In this document: positions 18,502-25,456 of the stretch, piece after piece
Numbering within the stretch: position 1 is the stretch's first letter
Layout of the letters: each line of letters starts with the position of its first letter
Origin: Phycisphaerae bacterium
GTDB taxonomy: Bacteria; Planctomycetota; Phycisphaerae; Tepidisphaerales; Tepidisphaeraceae
Direction of reading: 5' to 3'
Assembly: GCA_030448225.1 (NCBI GenBank)
Contig: JAUJNJ010000021.1
Location: 1-58,374, forward strand
Length of the DNA stretch: 58,374 nucleotides
Program-made: the position numbers and the translations under genes
Notes under the pieces: generated by a model
The model's database searches: none
Told to the model about the DNA's origin: nothing
What the model saw: only the letters and a program-made list of their open reading frames with translations

Positions 18502-19041
18502 ATGAAGATCCCACCGAAGAACCCCCTCGCCAAGCTCGACCTCGCGCCGCCGAGCGGCCGCCCCGGCGCCGCCAAGTCGCTCGCCAAGGTCGACCTCGAC
18601 CCCGCCGGCCGGCTCGCCAAGGCCGCGCCGTCGCAGCACGACCAGCTCGTGAAGAAGACCGAGCAGTGGGTCGCGCAGACCTTCTACGGCACGCTCCTGA
18701 AGCAGATGACCGACAGCCCGTTCAAGTCGGAGCTGTTCAGTGGCGGCAAGGGAGGCGAGGCGTTCTCGGGGATGTACCACCAGCAACTCGTCGAACGCAT
18801 GTCCCGCGCGGCCGGCGGCAAGCTCGTGAACGGCATCGTCCGCCGGATCGAGGCCAAGGCCGCCAAGGCCAACGACGCCGGCGCCTCCGTCTCGCCTCGC
18901 AAACCCGCCGCCGCCGCCGACGCAACCGCCGAACGTGCCGCGCGTCCCGTGCAGCCGGCCCATCGCTCGGGCCGTCCCGCCGAAGCGTACGAGCGACATC
19001 AGACCGAGGCGCGCAAGCCGAAGCTGTCTCTCGCCGCCTGA
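18502..19041 (+). CDS. flgJ: rod-binding protein, FlgJ N-terminal type
   Basis: 179 aa. Only the rod-binding domain of FlgJ is present: AQTFYGTLLKQMTDSPFKSE, GGKGGEAFSGMYHQQLVERM, GGKLVNGIVRRIEAK (about residues 56-120). The muramidase domain fused to it in proteobacteria is absent, as in many other phyla. N- and C-terminal tails are Ala/Lys/Pro-rich. It probably caps rod assembly. The start at 18502 follows flgI by 73 bases. Confidence 0.85.
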   Translation: MKIPPKNPLAKLDLAPPSGRPGAAKSLAKVDLDPAGRLAKAAPSQHDQLVKKTEQWVAQTFYGTLLKQMTDSPFKSELFSGGKGGEAFSGMYHQQLVERMSRAAGGKLVNGIVRRIEAKAAKANDAGASVSPRKPAAAADATAERAARPVQPAHRSGRPAEAYERHQTEARKPKLSLAA

Positions 19042-19078
19042 TCGCGCGGACCTGCGCAGACCTTCCAATGAGCTTCCT

Positions 19079-19573
19079 ATGTCCCGATTCGTCCCCGAAC
19101 TCGAACTCGTCCTGCAACAGCTCATCGCGGAGCACAAGCGGCTGCTGACGTACGTCGAAGCCCAGCAGGCGGCGATGAAGGCGTTCGACCTGGGCGCGAT
19201 GGACGCCGCCCGCAACCAGCAGGAAGCCTGCCGCCTCCGCGTCGCCACGCTCGAGAACAAGCGGCGCGGCGTCGTCGCGAACATGGCCAAGCTCCTGAAG
19301 GCCGACCCTGCGACGCTGACCTTGTCGCGCATCATCGAACTCCACCCCCAACGCCGCGTGGCGCTGCAGAAGCTGCGGCTGGAACTGAGGGACGTCGCGT
19401 CGCAGATCGCCACCCGCACGCACGTCGCCGGCAAGCTCGCCAGCGCCGTCTTGGGTCATCTCAACACGGTCGTCCGCCTCCTCGCCGGCGCGGTGGAGAA
19501 ATCCGGCCTCTACACGAAACACGGCGTCCCGCAGGTGGCCGCCCGCATCGGCAAGATGGAAGCGGTGGGGTGA
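19079..19573 (+). CDS. FlgN-like export chaperone
   Basis: 164 aa, almost entirely helical with charged heptads (FVPELELVLQQLIAEHKRLL, then YVEAQQAAMKAFDLGAMDA), the pattern of FlgN chaperones. FlgN-type proteins guard the hook-filament junction proteins FlgK and FlgL, which are the next two genes. Assignment rests on length, helicity and position; no catalytic or strictly conserved residue can be cited. ATG 19079 is chosen because sequence before it is not helical. Confidence 0.7.
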   Translation: MSRFVPELELVLQQLIAEHKRLLTYVEAQQAAMKAFDLGAMDAARNQQEACRLRVATLENKRRGVVANMAKLLKADPATLTLSRIIELHPQRRVALQKLRLELRDVASQIATRTHVAGKLASAVLGHLNTVVRLLAGAVEKSGLYTKHGVPQVAARIGKMEAVG

Positions 19574-19582
19574 GGCGGGGGA

Positions 19583-19689
19583 AGTTGCTGGTTGCTAGTT
19601 GTCAGTTGCTAGCGACGAGGCCAACGCAGTCCCGCCGTACATCGCCCCCGGCTCTTCACTAGCAACTAGCAACTCACGACTAGCAACTT
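19583..19689. repeat. AGTTGCTAGTTG palindrome, copy 2 (flgN-flgK spacer)
   Basis: Left arm AGTTGCTGGTTGCTAGTTG then TCAGTTGCTAG. Right arm CACTAGCAACTAGCAACTCA then CGACTAGCAACTT. The loop of about 45 bases is unrelated to the other copies. Confidence 0.85.
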
Positions 19690-19699
19690 CTCACCACTC

Positions 19700-21400
19700 A
19701 TGTCCCTCATCGGCACGCTCAACGTTGGTAAGTCTGCCCTGGCGGTGCAGCAGGCGGCCATTCAGGTCACCGGCAACAACGTCGCCAACGTGGGCAACGC
19801 CGGCTACACGCGCCAGTCCTCGCAGATCTCGCCCGGCAAGGACCAGCAGGTCCGCCCCGGCGTCTTCCTCGGCACCGGCGTCAGCCTCGACGGGGTGAAG
19901 CGGCAGATCGACGAGGCGCTCGAGGGGCGCCTCCGCGGCAGCGTCAGCGAGAACGAAGCCGCCGACACGATGCAGCAGTGGCTCGGCCGCGTCGAGTCGG
20001 TCTTCAACGAGCTCGGCGACGACGACCTCTCGACCCGCATGAGCACGTTCTTCGCCGGCTGGTCGAACCTCGCCAACAAGCCGCAGGACATGGGTCTGCG
20101 GCAGGTCGTCGTGCAGAACGGCGACGCGCTCGCCACCTCGTTCAACGGCCTGCGCACCCAACTCGGCGCGCTACAGACCGACGTCGACGGCCGCCTCGCC
20201 GCACAGGTGAGCGACGCCGACAACCTCGCCGGCCAGGTCGCCGCCCTCAACGGCCAGATCGTGATCGCCGAGGGAGGCAGCGGCGGCGCCGCCAACGCCT
20301 TGCGCGACCGACGCGACGCGGCCCTGAAGGAACTGTCGCAACTCGTCGACGTGCGGTCGGTCCAGCAGGACAACGGCACGGTCAGCGTCTACATCGGGTC
20401 CGAGCCGCTTGTGATCGCCACGCAGAACCGCGGCCTTTCGATGAAGCAGGACGTGACGGACGACAAGACGTCGTCCTACGTCGTCTTCCGCGCCAACAAC
20501 GGCACCGCCCGGATCAACGACGGACAGGTCGGCGGCCTCCTCGCGGCGCGGGCGAAGGTCGGCGAGGTCGTCGACAACATCGACGCGCTCGCCCACAACC
20601 TCATCTTCGAACTCAACAAGGTCCACGCCAGCGGCCAGGGCCTCGAGGGCTTCGTCAGCGCGACGGCGACGAACGTCGTCGAGGACTCGACCGTCGCCCT
20701 GAACGACGCCCGCTCCGGCCTGAAGTTCAAGCCGGCAAACGGCTCATTCGTCGTGCACGTGAAGGAGAAGGCGACCGGCGCCGTCACCAGCACGCTCGTG
20801 CAGGTCGATCTCGACGGCCTGGGCTCCGACACGTCGCTCGACGCGCTGCGGGCGCATCTCGACGACGTCCCCAACGTCGGCGCCACCACGGCCGCCGGCA
20901 AGCTCAAAGTCGCCGCCGACAGCGACGCGGTGGAGATCAGCTTCAGCCAGGACACGAGCGGCGTGCTCGCCGCGCTCGGCGTCAACTCGTTCTACGCCGG
21001 CAGCGACGCCCGCGACATCGCCCTGAGCGCGACGCTGAAGGGGAACCCCGCCCTCCTGGCCGCTGCCAAGAACGGTGAGCCGGGCGACAACCAAACCGCG
21101 CGCCTCGCCGCGGGCCTCGAGACGCAGGCGATCGCCGCAAGCGGCGGCCGGAACCTCAAGGACAGCTACCAGGCCATGATCAACGGCGGCGGCGTCGCCA
21201 CCGCCAGCGCCCGCACCAACGCCGAGGCGACCCGCGCCGTGAAGGAGACGCTCGAGGCCCAGCGCGAGGCCCTGAGCGGCGTCAGCCTCGACGAGGAGGC
21301 GATCAACCTGATGCGCCAGCAACGCGCCTTCCAGGGCGCGGCCCGCCTCGTGACGGCCGTCGACGAAATGATGCAAACCATACTGGCGATGGCGCGCTGA
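19700..21400 (+). CDS. flgK: flagellar hook-associated protein 1 FlgK
   Basis: 566 aa, typical length. The N-terminus SLIGTLNVGKSALAVQQAAI plus TGNNVANVGNAGYTRQ is the FlgK signature. The middle contains FFAGWSNLANKPQDMGLRQV and LRDRRDAALKELSQLVDV. The C-terminal helix GVSLDEEAINLMRQQRAFQG, then AARLVTAVDEMMQTILAM, is the conserved HAP1 ending. It forms the hook side of the hook-filament junction. Intact. flgL follows after 55 bases. Confidence 0.95.
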   Translation: MSLIGTLNVGKSALAVQQAAIQVTGNNVANVGNAGYTRQSSQISPGKDQQVRPGVFLGTGVSLDGVKRQIDEALEGRLRGSVSENEAADTMQQWLGRVESVFNELGDDDLSTRMSTFFAGWSNLANKPQDMGLRQVVVQNGDALATSFNGLRTQLGALQTDVDGRLAAQVSDADNLAGQVAALNGQIVIAEGGSGGAANALRDRRDAALKELSQLVDVRSVQQDNGTVSVYIGSEPLVIATQNRGLSMKQDVTDDKTSSYVVFRANNGTARINDGQVGGLLAARAKVGEVVDNIDALAHNLIFELNKVHASGQGLEGFVSATATNVVEDSTVALNDARSGLKFKPANGSFVVHVKEKATGAVTSTLVQVDLDGLGSDTSLDALRAHLDDVPNVGATTAAGKLKVAADSDAVEISFSQDTSGVLAALGVNSFYAGSDARDIALSATLKGNPALLAAAKNGEPGDNQTARLAAGLETQAIAASGGRNLKDSYQAMINGGGVATASARTNAEATRAVKETLEAQREALSGVSLDEEAINLMRQQRAFQGAARLVTAVDEMMQTILAMAR

Positions 21401-21424
21401 TCGGTCCGATAAACATTGGCGAGC

Positions 21425-21443
21425 CGGTCCCGCGTCGGGACCG
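21425..21443 (+). promoter_or_regulatory. tight hairpin just before flgL
   Basis: CGGTCCCG-CGT-CGGGACCG, a perfect 8-bp stem with a three-base loop, 12 bases before the GTG start of flgL. It could mask or space the flgL ribosome-binding site, which is otherwise not obvious. GGTCCGATAAAC lies just upstream (21405-21416). Confidence 0.4.
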
Positions 21444-21455
21444 CCGTAAAACACC

Positions 21456-23396
21456 GTGGCTATCCTCCCGCTCCAAACCGCCCGCGTCAGCAACCTCCTC
21501 CGAACCGGGGTGTCGCAGGGGCAGATCGCGCGCACGCGCTCGGCGTTGCTCCGGACTCAGAACGAACTTTCGACCGGCCGGCGGCTCAACGTTGCCAGCG
21601 ACGACCCGGGCGACGCCGCCGTCGTGCAGCAGTTGCAGAAGACGCTCGAGCAGCGCGACGCGTACCTGACGAACCTCCAGCGCGCCGGCAGCCACCTCGG
21701 CGAGGTCGACTCGACGCTCGGCGGCCTGACCGACCTGCTGAAGGAAGCGCAGACGATCGCGTCGGCCAACGTCGGCTCCGACGTCCCGCCCGAGCAGCGC
21801 GAGGGTGCCGCGGCGATCGTCGAGCGGCTCTACAGCGAGGCGCTGAGCCTCGGCAACCGGCAGTTCGAGGACGTCTACCTCTTCGGTGGCGACCGCGCGA
21901 CCGACCGGCCGTTCGTGCCGCAGAACGGCGGCGTGCAGTTCGTCGGGTCGAGCCGCGTGCTCGAGAACGTCTACGACGAGGCGACGAGCCTGCCGTTCAT
22001 GGTCGACGGCGCCGAGGTGTTCGGCGCGATGTCGACCCGCGTCGAGGGCGCGACCGACCTCTCCCCGACGCTCGCCGGCGCCACCCGCTTGGCGGACCTA
22101 CGCGGCGCCGCCGGCGACGGCGTGCGGCCGGGGCTCGTCTCGATCGGCAACGGCACCAGCGCCGCCACGGTCGACCTGGCCGGCGCGGACACGGTCGGCG
22201 ACGTGATCGACGCCATCAACGGCGCGGGCCTCGGCGGCGTGACCGCCACGATCGCGCCCGACGGCGCCAGCATCCGCCTCAGCGGCGGGGCGACCGAAGA
22301 CATCACCGTAAAGGAGATCGGCGGCGGTTCGACGGCGCGCGACCTCGGCCTCCTCCGCACGACCGGTGCCGGCGCGGGCGCGCCGCTCGACGGCGAAGAC
22401 GTGAAGCCGCGCGTCACGCTCCTGACGCCCCTGGCCCACCTCCGCGGCGGCGCCGGGATCGACCAAGCCGGCGGGCTGAAGATCAGCAACGGCGCCGCGG
22501 CCGCCGACGTCGACGTGAGCGGCGCCACGACCGTCGAGGACCTGCTCAACGCGATCAACGCGTCCGGCACCCACGTCCGGGCCGAGGTCAACGCCGGCGG
22601 CGACGGGATCAACATCTTCAACCCGGTCCAGGGGACGCAGATGCGGATCGCCGAGGGCGGCGGACGGACGGCCGCGGACCTCGGCGTCCGCAGTTTCACC
22701 GCGGCCAACGCCCTGTCCGACCTCAACGGCGGGCGTGGCGTGCGGACGATCGACGGCGTCGACTTCCGCGTCGCCGCGAGCAACGGCGCGGCGTTTGACG
22801 TCGACCTCGGCGCCGGCCAGACGAGCGTGCAGGGCGTGATCGACGCCATCAATGCCGCCGCGACCGCCGCGGGCGTCGCCGTCGCCGCCGACTTCGCCAC
22901 CACCGGCAACGGCATCCGCCTCACCGACAACACCGCCGGCGGCGGGGCGCTCGCGGTCGAGCCGCAGAACTTTTCGGAAGCCGCCAAGGACCTCGGACTG
23001 ACCGAGGGCGCGGCTGCGGCGGGCAACATGATCACGGGCGCCGACGTGGCGCCGGTCGCGTCGAAGGGCGTGTTCGCCGAACTGGCGGCCCTCCGCGACG
23101 CGCTGCGGGCGAACGACCCGGCCGGCATCACCGCCGCCGCCGAGGGTCTCGACGACAGCGCCGGCCGGGTCGCGCGGATGCGGGGGCAGGCGGGCGCGCG
23201 GCTCCAGGAGATGGAGTCGCGGCAGGCGCGGATCGAGGACCAGAACGTCGCGACGCGGGCGCTGCTCTCGTCGCTGGCCGACACGGATTTCCCCAGCGCC
23301 GTCGCGGAGTTCCAGACGCTCCAGACCGCGCTGCAGGCGACGATGCAGACGAGTGCGCAGATGTTGAACCTGTCGCTGATGGACTTCATCGGCTGA
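21456..23396 (+). CDS. flgL: flagellar hook-associated protein 3 FlgL, enlarged
   Basis: 646 aa, about twice the usual FlgL. It starts at GTG with AILPLQTARVSNLLRTGVSQ and QIARTRSALLRTQNELSTGR, the D0/D1 helices shared with flagellin. The C-terminus ends LQTALQATMQTSAQMLNLSL followed by MDFIG, the FlgL ending. The extra length is three repeated beta units of flagellin-IN type: around residues 225-285 (SIGNGTSAATVDLAGADTVG), 340-395 (KISNGAAAADVDVSGATTVE) and 430-500. The filament-side junction protein may therefore carry surface-exposed domains. Intact, no frameshift. Confidence 0.9.
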   Translation: MAILPLQTARVSNLLRTGVSQGQIARTRSALLRTQNELSTGRRLNVASDDPGDAAVVQQLQKTLEQRDAYLTNLQRAGSHLGEVDSTLGGLTDLLKEAQTIASANVGSDVPPEQREGAAAIVERLYSEALSLGNRQFEDVYLFGGDRATDRPFVPQNGGVQFVGSSRVLENVYDEATSLPFMVDGAEVFGAMSTRVEGATDLSPTLAGATRLADLRGAAGDGVRPGLVSIGNGTSAATVDLAGADTVGDVIDAINGAGLGGVTATIAPDGASIRLSGGATEDITVKEIGGGSTARDLGLLRTTGAGAGAPLDGEDVKPRVTLLTPLAHLRGGAGIDQAGGLKISNGAAAADVDVSGATTVEDLLNAINASGTHVRAEVNAGGDGINIFNPVQGTQMRIAEGGGRTAADLGVRSFTAANALSDLNGGRGVRTIDGVDFRVAASNGAAFDVDLGAGQTSVQGVIDAINAAATAAGVAVAADFATTGNGIRLTDNTAGGGALAVEPQNFSEAAKDLGLTEGAAAAGNMITGADVAPVASKGVFAELAALRDALRANDPAGITAAAEGLDDSAGRVARMRGQAGARLQEMESRQARIEDQNVATRALLSSLADTDFPSAVAEFQTLQTALQATMQTSAQMLNLSLMDFIG

Positions 23397-23416
23397 CCGG
23401 GTCCGGGACGAAGTGC

Positions 23417-23450
23417 CGCCGCGGCCGGGGGGCCGCGGCGCGGGGTTTGT
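23417..23450 (+). terminator. terminator-like hairpin after flgL
   Basis: A 10-bp GC stem (CGCCGCGGCC-type arms at 23417-23426 and 23431-23440 around GGGG) is followed by GGGGTTTGTTG. Short U-tract; may attenuate between flgL and the next gene. Confidence 0.45.
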
Positions 23451-23467
23451 TGTCGAGGAGCGGGGAC

Positions 23468-23857
23468 ATGCGGTGTGAACGTAGAAAGCGCAACCGGAAG
23501 CCGGACGCGCAGCAGAAGTCGCCGGCCGGCGCGGGATCGGCCGGCCGGGCGGGCCGGCTGCGGCAGGCGGCGGCGGCCGAGAAGGTCGCGACCGGCCCCG
23601 CGCCGCGGTGGGTCGGGTGCCAGTGGCTCTACGAGGGCTACTGCGGCCGCGCCAAGCCCGCGACGGCGGTGACGCCGGCCGCGCGCGCCGACGCAGGCGC
23701 AGACGACGAAGCCGCCCGCGGGGACACGGTCCCGCCGCCGCCTGACGAGACGAATCACGCGCAGCCGCGCACACCGCGGGCCCGTCGCACGGGCGACCGG
23801 CGGGGCGGCGGCGGCGACGCACGACAGCAGTGGCCCGCGGCGGAGCCCGCGGGTTAG
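23468..23857 (+). CDS. unknown basic protein between flgL and fliW (129 aa)
   Basis: ATG 23468 is preceded by GAGGAG at 7-base spacing, a strong ribosome-binding site. The product starts MRCERRKRNRKPDAQQK, has a short aromatic/cysteine island WVGCQWLYEGYCGRAK near residue 55, and is otherwise Ala/Arg/Pro-rich and probably disordered. No family recognised. Its place between flgL and fliW suggests a link to flagellar assembly or regulation, but nothing in the sequence proves it. Confidence 0.5.
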   Translation: MRCERRKRNRKPDAQQKSPAGAGSAGRAGRLRQAAAAEKVATGPAPRWVGCQWLYEGYCGRAKPATAVTPAARADAGADDEAARGDTVPPPPDETNHAQPRTPRARRTGDRRGGGGDARQQWPAAEPAG

Positions 23858-23986
23858 GACCGAGTCAGCAAACCAGGGCCCCCGGCGGAGTTCGGGGGCG
23901 GTGACGGGCGGCCAACGCCCCGCGCCGGGACGGCCGGTTTGGAACCGGCGGGCGACGGGGACACCCCCGCGGAAATGGAGTTCGCG

Positions 23987-24439
23987 ATGGAGATCGAAAG
24001 CACGCGTTTCGGACGGCTCGAGGTGGACAACGAGCGGATCATCACCTTCCCCAACGGGCTGCTCGGGTTCCCCGACCACGCGCGGTTCGCGCTGATCCAG
24101 ACGGGCGAGGAGAACTACTTCTTCTGGCTCCAGGCCGTCGAGGATCCCAACCTCGCGTTCGTCGTCACCGACCCGACGATCTTCTTCAAGGACTACGAGG
24201 TGCCGGTCCGCGAGGAGACGCAGCGGGAACTGAAGATCGAGGACGACGCGTTCCTCCAGGTCTTCGTGATCTGCAACAAGGTCGGCGAGTGGCTGACGGG
24301 CAACCTGCTCGGTCCGATCGTCGTCAACGCGCAGAACCGCCTCGCCCAGCAGGTCGTGCTGACCGAGAAGAAGTACACGACGCGCCAGCCCCTGCTCCAG
24401 CTCGAGGCCGAGGTGCCGCTGCTGGCGAAGAGCGCGTAG
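23987..24439 (+). CDS. fliW: flagellar assembly factor FliW
   Basis: 150 aa from ATG 23987. The N-terminus STRFGRLEVDNERIITFPNG, then LLGFPDHARFALIQ, is the FliW signature. LAFVVTDPTIFFKDYEVPV and NLLGPIVVNAQNRLAQQVVL are the conserved core. FliW binds unassembled flagellin and, when free, binds CsrA and relieves its block of flagellin mRNA. The csrA gene and two flagellin genes follow, so the full switch is encoded here. In-frame ATG codons at 23939 and 23975 are less likely starts by homology; GGAG sits 5 bases ahead of 23987. Confidence 0.93.
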   Translation: MEIESTRFGRLEVDNERIITFPNGLLGFPDHARFALIQTGEENYFFWLQAVEDPNLAFVVTDPTIFFKDYEVPVREETQRELKIEDDAFLQVFVICNKVGEWLTGNLLGPIVVNAQNRLAQQVVLTEKKYTTRQPLLQLEAEVPLLAKSA

Positions 24440-24984
24440 TTTTCCCCCCGGTGCGCCGGTGAGCGCGCGCGGGCACGATCTATCCGTGCCGGACCGGCGG
24501 GCCCTCCGGGCCTGCGGCGAAACGGGGCCCGGCGGTTTTGATCACGTGTTTAGCCGCCGCCGCAGCGAGCCGGACGCAAGCGCGTCCGCCCCAGGGACGG
24601 GGCGCGTCGCGCCACCGGCGGCGACCGCGGTGAAAGCGGGGCCGACGCCGCCGCGCCCTCACGGGCGTTACGGCTTGCCCCGTCGCCGGCCTCAAGGCTC
24701 GGATTCACGTCCGATAGCCTTTCGGCCGGTTGAACTTTCGCACCAGGGTTGCATTCGCGGGCTAGAATTGGTTTCGTGCCCGCCGGGTGCGCCGCGACAC
24801 GGATGTCGCGGCCGAACGCGAGGAACCCCCCTGACGACGCTCTCCGGGCGACAAGGGAACGCCTCGTTCGAGCGAGGGAGTCGAACGGAGTTTACGTCCG
24901 TCTCGCTACATCCCCGCGCGGGCTTGAAGGACCGTACACGTTTGGTGTCTTCAGGCCCACCTTACCCAGGAAGGAGCCAGAGCT
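24440..24984. other. fliW-csrA spacer with dispersed repeat
   Basis: 545 bases with no gene supported. Contains a GGGCC-GCGAAACGGGG repeat (24495-24527) and probably the csrA promoter. TCAA-N14-TCCGATAG at about 24692-24717 is a loose sigma-28-like match. The csrA ribosome-binding site is GGAAGGAG at 24971-24978. Confidence 0.4.
24495..24527 (+). repeat. GGGCC-GCGAAACGGGG dispersed repeat, copy 3
   Basis: CGGCGGGCCCTCCGGGCC followed by TGCGGCGAAACGGGG. It is nearly identical to the copy at 41931-41965 (one base differs in the shared core). Confidence 0.75.
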
Positions 24985-25251
24985 ATGTTGGTGCTGTCCA
25001 GACAGAGGGACGAGACGATCATGATCGGCGACGACATCGAGGTCACCGTGGTGGACATCCGCGGCGACAAGGTGCGTCTGGGGATCAACGCCCCCAAGGA
25101 GATCAGCGTCCACCGCAAGGAGGTCTACGACGCCATCCGGCGCGAGAACCGCGCGGCCGCGCAGGTCAAGCCCGAGGACCTCTCCGGCCTCGGCAAGATG
25201 ACCCCCGGCGGCGGCCCCGGCAAGGGCCCGCAGAAGGACGAGAAGAAATAG
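24985..25251 (+). CDS. csrA: carbon storage regulator CsrA
   Basis: 88 aa. MLVLSRQRDETIMIGDDIEV is the canonical CsrA start, with the RNA-binding Arg/Leu at positions 4-7. VRLGINAPKEISVHRKEVYD follows, including the I-x-V-H-R-x-E-V motif that forms the second RNA-contact strand. A Gly/Lys-rich tail of about 25 residues extends beyond the usual 60-aa core. It represses translation of target mRNAs by binding GGA in hairpin loops; the next gene's leader has two such hairpins. Strong ribosome-binding site GGAAGGAG. Confidence 0.97.
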   Translation: MLVLSRQRDETIMIGDDIEVTVVDIRGDKVRLGINAPKEISVHRKEVYDAIRRENRAAAQVKPEDLSGLGKMTPGGGPGKGPQKDEKK

Positions 25252-25258
25252 GATGGGC

Positions 25259-25354
25259 AACAGTTGCTAGTTGAAAGTTGCTGGTTGCTAGTGAATGACC
25301 CTCACCGGCACGCCAGTCTCTGACTAGCCACTGACAACTAACAACTAGCAACTC
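25259..25354. repeat. AGTTGCTAGTTG palindrome, copy 3 (csrA-flagellin spacer)
   Basis: Left arm CAGTTGCTAGTTGAAAG then TTGCTGGTTGCTAGTG. Right arm GACTAGCCACTGACAAC then TAACAACTAGCAACTC. It lies between csrA and the flagellin leader hairpins and may act as a terminator for csrA. Confidence 0.85.
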
Positions 25355-25374
25355 TTTCAAGGTTTCGCCGCCTT

Positions 25375-25395
25375 CGGCTCCAAGGACCGGAGCCG
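25375..25395 (+). promoter_or_regulatory. CsrA-site-like hairpin 1 in flagellin leader
   Basis: CGGCTCC-AAGGACC-GGAGCCG: a perfect 7-bp stem with a 7-base loop containing AGGA. GGA exposed in a hairpin loop is the known CsrA recognition element. About 60 bases upstream of the flagellin start and 44 bases from the second hairpin, a spacing at which one CsrA dimer could bridge both. Confidence 0.7.
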
Positions 25396-25438
25396 CCCCG
25401 CCCGGGACGAGTCGTTCTAGCGCCCGGCTTGCCATCAG

Positions 25439-25454
25439 CAATCATGGAGGATTG
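25439..25454 (+). promoter_or_regulatory. CsrA-site-like hairpin 2 holding the flagellin Shine-Dalgarno
   Basis: CAATC-ATGGAG-GATTG: a perfect 5-bp stem with a 6-base loop. The loop holds GGA, and the sequence GGAGG (25446-25450) is the ribosome-binding site of the flagellin gene whose ATG is at 25457. CsrA bound here would block ribosome entry, as known for hag mRNA in Bacillus. The position is seen in the sequence; repression is inferred. Confidence 0.72.
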
Positions 25455-25456
25455 AC

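Noticed and set aside
17262..25354. AGTTGCTAG repeats as a CRISPR array
   Set aside because: The units are single palindromes thousands of bases apart with no regular spacers and no cas genes.
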